Below, in pieces: positions 7,691 to 16,992 of a DNA stretch of 64,000 nucleotides (position 1 is the stretch's first letter; the number at the start of each line of letters is the position of its first letter). Position numbers and translations under genes: made by a program. Source of the stretch: Desulfobulbaceae bacterium (lineage in GTDB: Bacteria > Desulfobacterota > Desulfobulbia > Desulfobulbales > Desulfocapsaceae). The notes beneath the pieces are model-generated. The model was not told the DNA's origin. It did no database searches and saw nothing but the letters and a program-made list of their open reading frames with translations. The stretch spans positions 1 to 64,000 of the forward strand of contig JAABSV010000014.1 of the NCBI GenBank assembly GCA_011390165.1. The letters run 5' to 3'.

Positions 7691-8953
7691 CTACGGGTGG
7701 CGGCGGCTACGCAGGCTGCCGAGCAGGGCGGTCAACTCGTCAGCGGAAAGGGGGAGGGGGTTGTTCTTGTTGGCAGCCCGGGCGACCACCCCGTTGATCA
7801 GTGCCGGGGTGAGGGCGGGGCTATCGCCCAGGTGGCCGGGTAGCCTTTCTTGCAGTGCTTCCAGCCAGGCGATGAAGGCCTCCTGATACCACTCCGCCGT
7901 GGCCCCCGGTCGCTGGCTGCACAGTTTGCCGAGGGTGGTGTACTTGTCCAGGGCGGGGTTGCCGTTCGCCTGGCGGCGGAGGCCGGTGAGGGTGAGCCGG
8001 TTGACGGCGGCCATCAGGCTGCCGCAGATCACCCCGTGGGGCAGGGCAAGGCGGCCGCCGAGCTCGGCGGCGAGGCCGTGCACGGTGCCAAGACCGGCAT
8101 TGCTGAGGACAATTCCGGAGAGCAGAGCGGCGTAGGCGAGATCACAGCGGGCGTCGTGGTCGTTGCCATCCCGGCAGACCCTTTCCAGGGAGCGGCAGAT
8201 TGTCCGCAGGCCGTCAAGGGCCAGGGCATCGGTCACTGCCGAGGCCCTGGTCGAGAGGTACCCTTCAACCAGTTGGCTGAGGCAGTCCATGGCGCAGGCC
8301 AGGGTAAGGCCGGGTGGGCAGGAGAGGGCCAGGAGCGGATCGACCAGGGCGAGGTCGGGGAGATAGCGATGGTGGCGCAGGGATTTTTTGAAGCCAGCCT
8401 CACCCACCTCGCTGAGGACCGCGTTGGCGGTGGCCTCACTGCCGGTGCCGGCGGTGGTGGGGACGGCAATCAGCGGCAACCGTCGACCGCTGGGGCTGGC
8501 ATCGCCGACCCCTTCCAGGAAGCGGCGAACCGGGCCTCCCTCCACCAGCATGGCACTGACCGCCTTGCCGGCATCAAGTACGGCACCACCGCCGATGGCG
8601 ACCACAACCGGTTGCTCACTACTGGTACCGGCAGTCGTGGTGGCGCCGGCGATGGAGTTGACGATGGTATCGACAGTTGTCGGGGTAGGTTCGCCGACCA
8701 CCCTGGCCAGGGAAAAGGCAATCCCCCGTCGCTGCAGTTGCTCACACAGTTCACGAAAATGGCTGGCAGCGGTGAAGGAACCGCCACCGACGACGAGGAG
8801 TGCCTGGCGTCCCAGGCCGCCGATCTCCGCTGCCAGTTCCCTGAACCGTCCCGCCCCGAAGAGGATGCGGGGCGGGGTCTGCAGGCTGAAGGGGGCGATG
8901 GCGCGCATCGCTGCACCGGGCGGCAGGGGGGCGGGGACGGCCGGCGGCGCCAT
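7691..8953 (-). CDS. Iron-containing alcohol dehydrogenase
   Basis: 420 aa, cytosolic. The N-terminal nucleotide domain has the GGGS and V-A-I-G-G-G-A-V-L-D-A-G-K motifs (NAD(P) binding). The C-terminal helical domain has the metal ligands in D-C-L-S-Q-L-V-E-G and G-T-V-H-G-L-A-A-E-L-G-G-x-L-A-L-P-H-G. These define group III Fe-dependent alcohol dehydrogenases, which interconvert alcohols and aldehydes or ketones. The preferred substrate is not readable. The first 15 residues are proline/alanine-rich, and a Met at residue 16 could be the true start. It begins three bases past the CBS-protein stop, so the two genes are cotranscribed, in the wake of the nuo operon. Confidence 0.9.
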   Translation of the reverse strand: MAPPAVPAPLPPGAAMRAIAPFSLQTPPRILFGAGRFRELAAEIGGLGRQALLVVGGGSFTAASHFRELCEQLQRRGIAFSLARVVGEPTPTTVDTIVNSIAGATTTAGTSSEQPVVVAIGGGAVLDAGKAVSAMLVEGGPVRRFLEGVGDASPSGRRLPLIAVPTTAGTGSEATANAVLSEVGEAGFKKSLRHHRYLPDLALVDPLLALSCPPGLTLACAMDCLSQLVEGYLSTRASAVTDALALDGLRTICRSLERVCRDGNDHDARCDLAYAALLSGIVLSNAGLGTVHGLAAELGGRLALPHGVICGSLMAAVNRLTLTGLRRQANGNPALDKYTTLGKLCSQRPGATAEWYQEAFIAWLEALQERLPGHLGDSPALTPALINGVVARAANKNNPLPLSADELTALLGSLRSRRHP

Positions 8954-8956
8954 GGT

Positions 8957-9397
8957 TCAACCGGGGTAGCGGTCGGCGATATAGTCCTTCAAATAGCGGT
9001 TTTCAACATCCTTTTCCTTCAGCAGGGCCTTGACCACATCACCGATGGAGATCAGCCCTTTCAGTTCCCGGCCGTCGAGGATCGGGACGTGGCGGATGCG
9101 GTTCTCGGTCATGATCGCCTGGATGTAGTCGATATCATCGTTTTCCGTGCCGACGATGAGGTTGCTGGTCATGATCTTCTCGACGGTGATCTCCTTGATT
9201 GTCTCGTAATGGCTCAGTACCGCCATCAGCACGTCGCGGGCGGCAATGATCCCGAGGATGTCACCTTCAGGGCTGAGTACCAGCAGGGAACCGACCCGGT
9301 TTTTCGAGAAGACCCACATCGCGTCGAAGACCGCCATATCCTTGTCGACGGTGAGAACACGACTCCCCTTATTGGCGAGAATATCTTTTACTTTCAT
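8957..9397 (-). CDS. Tandem CBS domain protein
   Basis: 146 aa made of two CBS repeats: residues about 1-65 (VKDILANKG...VGSLLVLSPEGDILGIIAARDV) and 75-135 (VEKIMTSN...RHVPILDGRELKGLISIGDVVKALL). CBS pairs bind adenosine nucleotides and act as energy or signal sensors. As a stand-alone pair it is likely a cytosolic regulator. It starts 47 bases beyond the nuoN stop on the same strand, and read-through from the nuo operon is plausible. A second CBS-pair gene is at 38593-39150. Confidence 0.88.
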   Translation of the reverse strand: MKVKDILANKGSRVLTVDKDMAVFDAMWVFSKNRVGSLLVLSPEGDILGIIAARDVLMAVLSHYETIKEITVEKIMTSNLIVGTENDDIDYIQAIMTENRIRHVPILDGRELKGLISIGDVVKALLKEKDVENRYLKDYIADRYPG

Positions 9398-9443
9398 ATC
9401 TCCTGCTCCCTCTTGGCAAAGGTGGGAAGGGCACTCGGCCCAT

Positions 9444-10850
9444 TCAGACGATGATCGGGTAGAGGCCGATGGCGAAGACGCTCACCGCCAGGGCGATGGT
9501 ACCCACCCCGGCCCAGGGTGAGCCGGTGGTGGCAAAAGTTTCTTCTGCCGGTTGGAAGTACATCGCCACGATCAGCCGCAGGTAGTACCACATGGACAGG
9601 ATACTGCTCACCACCGCCAGCACCGCCAGGGCGATCTGGCCGGCCTCGATGGCACTGGTGATGATGTAGAACTTGCCCATGAAACCGGCAGTTGGCGGGA
9701 TCCCGGCCATGGACAGAAGGAAGATGGTGATGGCCGCCGCCGAGTAGGGACGGACCCTGGCCAGGCCGCGGAAGTCGGCAAAGGTGGCCCGCTTCTCCCC
9801 CTCGCCGCCAAGGTAGGAGAGGGCGGCGAAGATTCCCAGGGTGCCGGCGGCGTAGGCGGCCAGATAGTAGCCGATCACCGCGCCGGTGAAGGTGTCGGCG
9901 CTGATCGCCACCAGGCCGACCAGCAGATAGCCGGTGTGGACGATGCCGGAGGCGGCGAGCATCCGTTTCAGACTGTTCTGGCCGATGGCGATCAGGTTGC
10001 CGGCGAACATGGTGAACACCGCCAGGTAGAAGAGAATCTCCACCCAGCCCTGGTGCAGGGCGCCATGGATCGCCAGGATATTGGCAAAGAGGGTGAATAC
10101 CGCCGCCTTCAGGGCAGTGGCCATGAAGCCGGTGACCGGGGCCGCCGCCCCGTCGTAGACATCGATCACCCAGGCATGGAAGGGGAAGGCGGCGACCTTG
10201 AAGAGCAGGGCGACAAAGAGCAGAAAGGCGCCACCCAGAAGAAGCGGGCTGCCCGCTTCACTGGCGGCAACGGTGGCGATGGCGGTAAAATGGGTGCTGC
10301 CGGCCGCCCCATAGAGAAGGGCGGTACCCATGGCGAAGAAGGCCCCGGCGAAGGCGCCGAGCATCAGGTATTTGAGCAGGGCCTCGGTGGCCGTCACCCG
10401 GTTGCGGTCATAGCCGACCAGGACGTAGATGGCCAGAGACATAACCTCCAGGGCAATGAAGGCGGTGATCAATTCGGCGGCCATGGTCAGCAGCACCATG
10501 CCGGCGGCGGCAAAGAGGAGCAGCGAGTAGAATTCGAGGCCGTCGAAGCGGTTGACCTGGAAGTAGGTGTGCGAGCTCGTCGTCGAAAAAAAGCCGCAGG
10601 CAAAGATCACCAGCGCTGCCACCATGGTGAAGTTGCCGGCCACCAGCATGCCGTTGAAGATTTCTTCGAACACCAGGCGTTGCGGGCCACAGCCGGCCAG
10701 TAACTGGGCGGCGAAAGCGGCGGCGAAAAAACCCATGCTGATACCGGCGGCGGTGGTCAGCGATACCTTTTCGAAGGCGGCGAGCAACATCAGCACCACG
10801 GCACCAAAGACGATGATGAGCAGCGGCAGTATGGTCAGAAAATCGTGCAT
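9444..10850 (-). CDS. nuoN: NADH-quinone oxidoreductase subunit N
   Basis: 468 aa, about 14 membrane helices. Subunit N is one of three antiporter-like proton-pumping subunits of respiratory complex I in the inner membrane. It shows the typical helix-loop pattern with A-L-E-V-M-S-L-A-I-Y-V-L-V-G, a conserved Lys in F-K-V-A-A-F-P-F-H-A-W and K-R-M-L-A-A-S-G-I-V-H-T-G-Y. It is the last nuo gene; nuoM ends 15 bases upstream. Confidence 0.95.
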   Translation of the reverse strand: MHDFLTILPLLIIVFGAVVLMLLAAFEKVSLTTAAGISMGFFAAAFAAQLLAGCGPQRLVFEEIFNGMLVAGNFTMVAALVIFACGFFSTTSSHTYFQVNRFDGLEFYSLLLFAAAGMVLLTMAAELITAFIALEVMSLAIYVLVGYDRNRVTATEALLKYLMLGAFAGAFFAMGTALLYGAAGSTHFTAIATVAASEAGSPLLLGGAFLLFVALLFKVAAFPFHAWVIDVYDGAAAPVTGFMATALKAAVFTLFANILAIHGALHQGWVEILFYLAVFTMFAGNLIAIGQNSLKRMLAASGIVHTGYLLVGLVAISADTFTGAVIGYYLAAYAAGTLGIFAALSYLGGEGEKRATFADFRGLARVRPYSAAAITIFLLSMAGIPPTAGFMGKFYIITSAIEAGQIALAVLAVVSSILSMWYYLRLIVAMYFQPAEETFATTGSPWAGVGTIALAVSVFAIGLYPIIV

Positions 10851-10865
10851 GGTCGGTACCCTGGC

Positions 10866-12392
10866 TTAGTTCTTATGGTTGTGGGGCGATGGGGCCAAGT
10901 CAATGCTCGCAGCGATCCCGCCGCTCTCGCCGCCCTTCTGCAACTGGGCTACCTGAAGCTGAGCGGCCGGTTCGATCTTGCCGATAAAGGCCTGGGGAAA
11001 GATCCCCATGGCGACGATCAACAGGATCACCGGCAGGAAGGTGAGTATCTCGGCCAGGCGCAAATCCTTAAACTGGGCGGTCCGTTCGTTGCTCTTCTCG
11101 AAAAAGACCCGCTGGTACATCCACAGCATGTAGCAGACCCCGACGATCAGGGTGGTGCCGGCGAGGACGGCGATGAAGATGCTGAACTTGATCGCCCCGA
11201 GGATGATGAGAAACTCGCCGATGAAGCCACTGGTCCCCGGCAGCCCCACCGAGGCGAGCATGGCGATGGCAAAAAAGGTGGCGAAGATCGGTGCTTGGTA
11301 GGCAATCCCGCCGAACTCGTCGATCTGCCGGCTCTCCATTCTCTCCTCCATCAGGCCGACGAAGAGGAACAGCACCCCGGTGCTGGTGGCGTGGGCGGCG
11401 ATCTGGAAGAGGCTGCCGGTGAGGGCCTGGACGTTCATGCAGAAGACGCCGAGGGCGATGATCCCCATATGCGAGGCGGAGGAGAAGGCGAGCATCCGCT
11501 TGAGATCCTTCTGGGCGATGGCGGCAAGGCCGCAGTAGAGCATCCCCGCCACCCCGGCGAGGGCGAGGAGGAGTGCCCAGCGGGCAAATTCGATCTCGAA
11601 AACCGGGATGACAAAGCGGATAACCCCGTACACCCCGATCTTGGCCATGATCGCCGAGAGGACGAAGGTGGTGGAGGTGGGTGCCTCGGTATAGGCGTCC
11701 GGAAGCCAGGTGTGAAATGGGAAGAGGGGAATTTTGATGGCGAAGGCCACCATGAACATGAAGAAGGCCCAGACTGTGAAACCGCCACTGAGATTGAGGG
11801 CCGCCAGGTCGGCGATGGCAAAGCTCCAGAAGCCGAACTGGGCCTGGTGGGCGACACCGACGTAGATGAGGGCGGCCAGCATCAGCAGGGAGCCGGCGAT
11901 GGTGTAGATGGTGATTTTCAGCGTCGCCGGCAGACGCCCGGCACCGCCGTGGATACCGATCATGAAGAAGACCGGCAGCAGCATGATCTCCCAGAAGAGG
12001 TAGAAGAGCACCAGGTCGGTGGCGCAGATCGCCCCGATCATCGCCCCCTGAACGAGCAGCAGGTTGGCGTAAAAGCCCTTGGTTCGAGTGGTGAACACCG
12101 CATAGACCAGGGGAAAGAGGACCGCCCCGGCCATCAGCACCAGCAGGCTGATCCCATCAACCCCGAGGCTGTAGCTGATCCCCAAAGAGAGATTCCACGG
12201 CCGGTGTTCGACATGCTGCATCCCCCCCACGGGCGAAAAACCGAGAAAGATTTCGATGCCCATGGCCAGCACCGCCAGGGCGATCGCCATGCCGATGGCG
12301 CGCGCCGCCCCGCGGCCGACCGGGGCCGCGAACAGGGCCAGGCCGCCGAGGATGGGAAGAAAGATCATCACGGAAAGGGCGTAGGAAAACAT
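10866..12392 (-). CDS. nuoM: NADH-quinone oxidoreductase subunit M
   Basis: 508 aa polytopic membrane protein, antiporter-like proton channel subunit of complex I. Diagnostic segments are L-F-P-F-H-T-W-L-P-D-A-Y-T-E-A-P, followed by A-K-I-G-V-Y-G-V-I-R-F, and K-D-L-K-R-M-L-A-F-S-S-A-S-H-M-G. The length agrees with the family (about 500). It lies between nuoL (stop 12406) and nuoN. Confidence 0.96.
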   Translation of the reverse strand: MFSYALSVMIFLPILGGLALFAAPVGRGAARAIGMAIALAVLAMGIEIFLGFSPVGGMQHVEHRPWNLSLGISYSLGVDGISLLVLMAGAVLFPLVYAVFTTRTKGFYANLLLVQGAMIGAICATDLVLFYLFWEIMLLPVFFMIGIHGGAGRLPATLKITIYTIAGSLLMLAALIYVGVAHQAQFGFWSFAIADLAALNLSGGFTVWAFFMFMVAFAIKIPLFPFHTWLPDAYTEAPTSTTFVLSAIMAKIGVYGVIRFVIPVFEIEFARWALLLALAGVAGMLYCGLAAIAQKDLKRMLAFSSASHMGIIALGVFCMNVQALTGSLFQIAAHATSTGVLFLFVGLMEERMESRQIDEFGGIAYQAPIFATFFAIAMLASVGLPGTSGFIGEFLIILGAIKFSIFIAVLAGTTLIVGVCYMLWMYQRVFFEKSNERTAQFKDLRLAEILTFLPVILLIVAMGIFPQAFIGKIEPAAQLQVAQLQKGGESGGIAASIDLAPSPHNHKN

Positions 12393-12405
12393 TCTGGCAC
12401 CTAGG

Positions 12406-14319
12406 CTAGTTGATCGATTGGGAGAGGATCAGGCTCATCAGACTCAGCCCGATCACCATGTAGAGAGCGTAGACCCGGACATAGCCCACCTGCAGCACCT
12501 TGAAGGCGTTGCCGGCCCAGCGGTAGAGCCAGGTGGAGAGCCGCACCGGCAGGTCGGTCACCTTCGGTTCGAGGATCCGGCTGATCACTCCGCCAAAGGC
12601 CTTGTAGGGCTGCACGAAAAGGGCGTTGTAGAGCTCGTCGACATAGAACTTGTGGTAGGCGAAGCGGGCAAAACCACGGTATTCCGGTTCCGTCGCCCCT
12701 TTGCCGAATTTTCGGTAGGCGAGGGTGATGCCCACCACGAAGGCGGCCACCCCGGCAAAGACGGCCAGCAGTTCCACCCCGAGGCCGACGTGCGGGTGGC
12801 TCTCCACCAGGCTCGGCGCCAGCCAGTGGGAGACCCGCAGACCGCCGCCGAAGAGCCCGGGCAGGTTGAGGAAGCCGACAAAAAAGGCACCGAAGGCGAG
12901 GATCAGCAGCGGCCAGGTCATCACCGCCGGGGCATCCTTGGCCTGCTCCCAGGCGTGCTGGTCGCGGGGCTGGCCATGGAAGACCACGAAGATCATCCGG
13001 AAGGTGTAGTAGGCGGTCAGCGCCGCCACCACCACCCCGACCAGCCAGATGCCGATGTGGCCGTGGGCCAGGGCGGAAAAGAGAATCTCATCCTTGCTGA
13101 AAAAGCCGGAAAGGGGTGGGCAGCCGGCCAGGGCCAGGGCGCCGATCAGCATGGTCCAGTAGGTTTTCGGCATCTTCTCCTTAAGCCCGCCCATCTTCCA
13201 GATATCCTGCTGATGGTGGAGGGCGTAGATCACCGCGCCGGCACCGAGAAAGAGCAGGGCCTTGAAAAAGGCATGGGTGAAGACGTGGAAGATACCGGCC
13301 GAATAGGCGGCAACCCCCACCCCGGCAAACATGTACCCCAGTTGGCTGACCGTCGAGTAGGCGAGGATTTTCTTGATATCGCGCTGGAAGAGGCCGAAGA
13401 TCGCCGCCAGCAGGGCGGTGAGGATACCGACCCAGGCGACCACCGATCCGGCCACCGGAAACTGGACATAGAGGAAACTGAAGCGGGCGACCATGTACAC
13501 CCCGGCGGTGACCATGGTGGCGGCGTGGATCAGTGCCGAAACCGGGGTGGGACCAGCCATGGCATCGGGCAGCCAGACGTAGAGGGGGATCTGCGCCGAT
13601 TTGCCGCAGGCGCCGAGGAAGAGCAGCAGGCAGACGGCGATGCCGACTCCGGGGGTAAGCGAGCCGGCATTGGCCTGCAGCGCCAGGTAATCAAAGCCGC
13701 CGGCGCCGATTGCCCAGAAGAGCAGGGAGACTCCGAGGACAAAGCCGAAGTCGCCGATGCGGTTGACGATAAAGGCCTTGTTGCCGGCCAGGACATTCTC
13801 CCGCTCCTTGCTGTAGAAGCTGATCAGCAGATAGGAGCAGAGCCCGACCCCCTCCCAGCCGACAAACATCACCACCGGGCCATTGCCGAGGACCAGAATC
13901 AGCATCGAGCCGAGAAAAAGGTTGAGGTAGGAGAAGAACTTGCCGAAATTCTCGTCACCGGCCATGTAGCCGATGGAGTAGATATGGATCAGCGAGCCGA
14001 TGAAGGTGACGAAGAGGAGCATCAGCGAGCTTAAGGGGTCGGCCAAAAAGCCCATGTCGACCCGGAGATCACCCACCGCAAACCAGGTGTAGGGGATGTG
14101 GCTGAGGAAGCGCTCCTCGGCCGGCATACCTTTCAGGTGGAAGAAGAGCACCAGGGCGAAGAAGAAGGCGAGCAGCGGGCCGATACAGCCCACCACCCCG
14201 TAGAAGAGCTCCGGCAGGGGCTTGCGTCGGCAGGTGAGCATATGGAGCAGACCGGTGACGAGAGCGCCGGCCAAAGGAAGAAGGGGGATCAGGCCGAGAT
14301 ATGTGGCGGTATTTTCCAT
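12406..14319 (-). CDS. nuoL: NADH-quinone oxidoreductase subunit L
   Basis: 637 aa. Subunit L is the distal antiporter-like subunit of complex I, with the long lateral helix at the C-terminus. Visible hallmarks are V-G-W-E-G-V-G-L-C-S-Y-L-L-I, W-L-P-D-A-M-A-G-P-T-P-V-S-A-L-I-H-A-A-T-M-V-T-A-G, and D-I-K-K-I-L-A-Y-S-T-V-S-Q-L-G. The length matches typical NuoL (610-650). It follows nuoK by four bases. Confidence 0.97.
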   Translation of the reverse strand: MENTATYLGLIPLLPLAGALVTGLLHMLTCRRKPLPELFYGVVGCIGPLLAFFFALVLFFHLKGMPAEERFLSHIPYTWFAVGDLRVDMGFLADPLSSLMLLFVTFIGSLIHIYSIGYMAGDENFGKFFSYLNLFLGSMLILVLGNGPVVMFVGWEGVGLCSYLLISFYSKERENVLAGNKAFIVNRIGDFGFVLGVSLLFWAIGAGGFDYLALQANAGSLTPGVGIAVCLLLFLGACGKSAQIPLYVWLPDAMAGPTPVSALIHAATMVTAGVYMVARFSFLYVQFPVAGSVVAWVGILTALLAAIFGLFQRDIKKILAYSTVSQLGYMFAGVGVAAYSAGIFHVFTHAFFKALLFLGAGAVIYALHHQQDIWKMGGLKEKMPKTYWTMLIGALALAGCPPLSGFFSKDEILFSALAHGHIGIWLVGVVVAALTAYYTFRMIFVVFHGQPRDQHAWEQAKDAPAVMTWPLLILAFGAFFVGFLNLPGLFGGGLRVSHWLAPSLVESHPHVGLGVELLAVFAGVAAFVVGITLAYRKFGKGATEPEYRGFARFAYHKFYVDELYNALFVQPYKAFGGVISRILEPKVTDLPVRLSTWLYRWAGNAFKVLQVGYVRVYALYMVIGLSLMSLILSQSIN

Positions 14320-14323
14320 GCTA

Positions 14324-14620
14324 TCATCCTCGCAGCAGGCTGAAGACGTTGGTGTCCAATTTGCCCTTGTGCTTGTGGAGCAGAATCACCACCGCCAGGG
14401 CCAGGGCCGCCTCGGCGGCGGCCACTGCCATCACCATCATCGCCAGGACGTGGCCATCCATGCTCTCGTGCAGCCTGGAAAGGGCGATAAAGGCGAGGTT
14501 GGCGGCGTTGAGCATCAGTTCGATGGACATGAACACGGTGAAGACATTCCGCCGGGATATGACCCCCAGAATCCCCAAGGAGAAGAGAATGATGCTGAGA
14601 ATGAGATAATCCTGAATCAC
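14324..14620 (-). CDS. nuoK: NADH-quinone oxidoreductase subunit K
   Basis: 98 aa with three membrane helices. The two buried glutamates needed for proton transfer are present as Glu34 (MSIELMLNAANL) and Glu70 (AVAAAEAALALA), matching E. coli Glu36 and Glu72. It is a complex I membrane-arm subunit. The start overlaps the nuoJ stop by four bases (ATGA-type coupling). Confidence 0.97.
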   Translation of the reverse strand: MIQDYLILSIILFSLGILGVISRRNVFTVFMSIELMLNAANLAFIALSRLHESMDGHVLAMMVMAVAAAEAALALAVVILLHKHKGKLDTNVFSLLRG

Positions 14621-15126
14621 TTGACGAACCTCCTCTTCCCCGCCAGGACCACCGCCCCGATCAGGGCGACCAGCAGGAGTAGTGAGACGATTTCAAAGGG
14701 GAGCAGCCAGTCCTGGAAGAGCACCAGGCCCACCTCCTTCACCCCGCCGAAGCCGCTGCCGACGATGGTCGCCTCGGTGGCCGGCAGGCTCTTCACCACC
14801 TTGATCAGAAAGGAGGCGACCGGTACGAGCAGGACAATGCCGCCGAGCAGGTAGAGAATCCGCCCCTTCTCTTCCGGCAGGTCTCTCGTCTGGATGTTGA
14901 GGAACATGATGATGAAGAGAATCAGCGACATGATCGCACCGGCATAGACGATCAACTGGAGGACAAAGATCAGTCGGGCCGACAGCAGGGCGTAAAGTCC
15001 GGCCAGGGAGACCATGGTCACCACCAGGCTCATGGCGCCGTGCATCGGGTGGCGGAAGAGGATCAGGCCGATCGCGCCGAGGATCGATAGCAGCGCAAAT
15101 GCGGTAAACAACCATTCGGCAAACAT
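14617..15126 (-). CDS. nuoJ: NADH-quinone oxidoreductase subunit J
   Basis: 169 aa with five predicted helices. It has the conserved third-helix segment V-L-Q-L-I-V-Y-A-G-A-I-M-S-L-I-L-F, the pi-bulge region involved in coupling in complex I. The length is normal. It begins one base after the nuoI stop and overlaps nuoK. Confidence 0.96.
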   Translation of the reverse strand: MFAEWLFTAFALLSILGAIGLILFRHPMHGAMSLVVTMVSLAGLYALLSARLIFVLQLIVYAGAIMSLILFIIMFLNIQTRDLPEEKGRILYLLGGIVLLVPVASFLIKVVKSLPATEATIVGSGFGGVKEVGLVLFQDWLLPFEIVSLLLLVALIGAVVLAGKRRFVK

Positions 15127-15127
15127 T

Positions 15128-15652
15128 TCATGCGCCCCCTTTCTGGTAGTCGTCTTCGGGAAAAGCCCCCTGGCCGGCCTGCAATGCCGTCAGGTCGAGG
15201 AGAAAGGCGTCCCGCCTGGTGCCGTTTACCGAATAGATGCCGGTATCCATGCGGATGGCGTCCAGCGGACAGGCCTCGACGCAGTAGCCGCAATAGATGC
15301 ACTCGAGCAGGTCGATCTGAAAACGGCGCGGCATTTTTTCGGCCCGGCCGTCCAGACGCTCGCCGGCCTCAATGGTGATGCAGTGGGCCGGGCAGTTGGT
15401 CTGGCACATGAAACAGGCGACACACTTCATCGTCCCGTCGGGATGGTTGGTGAGGCGGTGTCGGCCACGCCAGCGCACCGGAATCTCCGGCGGCACTTCC
15501 GGGTAGTGGCGCACCGCCAGCCGGGAGTTGTCGAGGAGATTGCGGAAGAAGTGGCCGAAACTGGTGGCCATCCCCTTGCATATCTCGATCAGGTAGAGCC
15601 GTTCCTGCAGGCTTGCCCCCCGGCGGGCGATGGTTTTTACGCGTGCACTCAT
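15128..15652 (-). CDS. nuoI: NADH-quinone oxidoreductase subunit I (2x[4Fe-4S])
   Basis: 174 aa. Two ferredoxin motifs are seen: C-V-A-C-F-M-C-Q-T-N-C-P and C-I-Y-C-G-Y-C-V-E-A-C-P. These bind clusters N6a and N6b, which carry electrons through the peripheral arm toward N2 in NuoB. The N-terminal amphipathic region would contact the membrane arm. It lies 50 bases downstream of nuoH, the widest gap inside the operon. Confidence 0.97.
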   Translation of the reverse strand: MSARVKTIARRGASLQERLYLIEICKGMATSFGHFFRNLLDNSRLAVRHYPEVPPEIPVRWRGRHRLTNHPDGTMKCVACFMCQTNCPAHCITIEAGERLDGRAEKMPRRFQIDLLECIYCGYCVEACPLDAIRMDTGIYSVNGTRRDAFLLDLTALQAGQGAFPEDDYQKGGA

Positions 15653-15702
15653 GTTGTTCTCCCGCTGCCGCGTACGGCAGTTTTCCGGTGTCCTATTGAT
15701 GT

Positions 15703-16992
15703 TCAGCTCAAGATGACTACCACCGCACTGGTGACGAAGATGTTCAGCAGCGCCAGGGGCAGGAGGATCTGCCAGCCGAGTTTTTGCAACTGGTCATAAC
15801 GAAAGCGGGGCAGGGTCCAGCGTACCCAGACGTAGACAAAGAGCATCAGGGTCACCTTGACCAGGAAGGTGCAGACCTGCAGCAGGGCGGCAAAGATATG
15901 GGCCGCCGGGCCGCCGGGGCTGGCAAAGAAAAGGATTGCCAGGAGCGCCAGTTCGATCACCACCACCAGCCCCCAGAGGCCACGGATGTAGACCTTTGCC
16001 TCGAAGGCCCGCGGGTCGTTTTCCCGCGGGTAGTGGCTGACGTTGTTGCGGCGGATCCAGCCGGCGAAGAAGTACATGGCCACCGGCAGGAGGAGCAGGA
16101 GGAGGAAGGCCACCGGTCGGGCATTGTCGATCAGCGTGGCGGTGGCGAGAAAGGGCACCTGGTAGCCGCCGAAAAAGAGGGTGACGATGATGGCGCTGGA
16201 GACGAACAGGGCAACGTACTCACCCATGAAGAAGACGGCAAACTTCATCGCGCTGTACTCAACGTGGAAGCCGGCGACGATCTCGCTCTCCCCCTCGGCC
16301 AGGTCGAAGGGGGTGCGGTTGGTCTCGGCAAAGGCGGCAACGATAAAGATCACCATCCCCAGAGGCTGCAGGACCGCCCCCCACATGGGGATGAAGCCAA
16401 AGAGGAGCTGCCCCTGGAACTGGGCCATTTCGTTGAGGTTGACCGTGCCGTAGACGATGAGGACGCCGATGACGGCCAGGGCCATGGGGATCTCGTAGCT
16501 GATCACCTGCGCCGCCGAACGCAGCCCACCGAGGATGCCGTATTTGTTGGTGGAGGACCAGCCGGCGAGAATGATGCCGTAGACGGCAAAACCGGCCAGG
16601 GCGAGGAACCAGAGGATGCCGAGGTCGACGGGGACCCCCTGCATGATGTAGCTCCTGCCACCGAGGACCAGGGTGTCGGCGAAGGGGACCACGGCAAAGG
16701 AGACCAGGGCGGCAAAAAAGACGATGACCGGCGCCAGGACGAAGATGAACTTGTGCTTGATATGGCCGGAGATCACATCTTCCTTGAAGATCAGCTTGGC
16801 GGCATCGGCCAGATTCTGCACCAGGCCGGCGGCCCGGAAGCCGAAGATCGCTGCCCGGTTGGGGCCGGAGCGGTCCTGAAAAAAGCCGGCACCGCGTCGC
16901 TCCATCCAGACGCAGACGGCGATGAAGCAGAGCGGCACGAAGGCGGCAAAGGCGACCCTGAGGGCGATGAGCAGATAATCAAGGCTGGTCAT
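15703..16992 (-). CDS. nuoH: NADH-quinone oxidoreductase subunit H (long form)
   Basis: 429 aa polytopic subunit forming the quinone-entry site at the arm junction of complex I. Recognisable segments are M-E-R-R-G-A-G-F-F-Q-D-R-x-G-P-N-R, F-D-L-A-E-G-E-S-E-I-V-A-G-F-H-V-E-Y and the C-terminal W-V-R-W-T-L-P-R-F-R-Y-D-Q-L. It is about 80-100 residues longer than the 325-345 aa common form. The extra length lies between the G-G-Y-Q-V-P-F loop and the WVRWTLPRFRYD segment and carries added hydrophobic segments. Its ATG overlaps the end of nuoG by 14 bases. Confidence 0.95.
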   Translation of the reverse strand: MTSLDYLLIALRVAFAAFVPLCFIAVCVWMERRGAGFFQDRSGPNRAAIFGFRAAGLVQNLADAAKLIFKEDVISGHIKHKFIFVLAPVIVFFAALVSFAVVPFADTLVLGGRSYIMQGVPVDLGILWFLALAGFAVYGIILAGWSSTNKYGILGGLRSAAQVISYEIPMALAVIGVLIVYGTVNLNEMAQFQGQLLFGFIPMWGAVLQPLGMVIFIVAAFAETNRTPFDLAEGESEIVAGFHVEYSAMKFAVFFMGEYVALFVSSAIIVTLFFGGYQVPFLATATLIDNARPVAFLLLLLLPVAMYFFAGWIRRNNVSHYPRENDPRAFEAKVYIRGLWGLVVVIELALLAILFFASPGGPAAHIFAALLQVCTFLVKVTLMLFVYVWVRWTLPRFRYDQLQKLGWQILLPLALLNIFVTSAVVVILS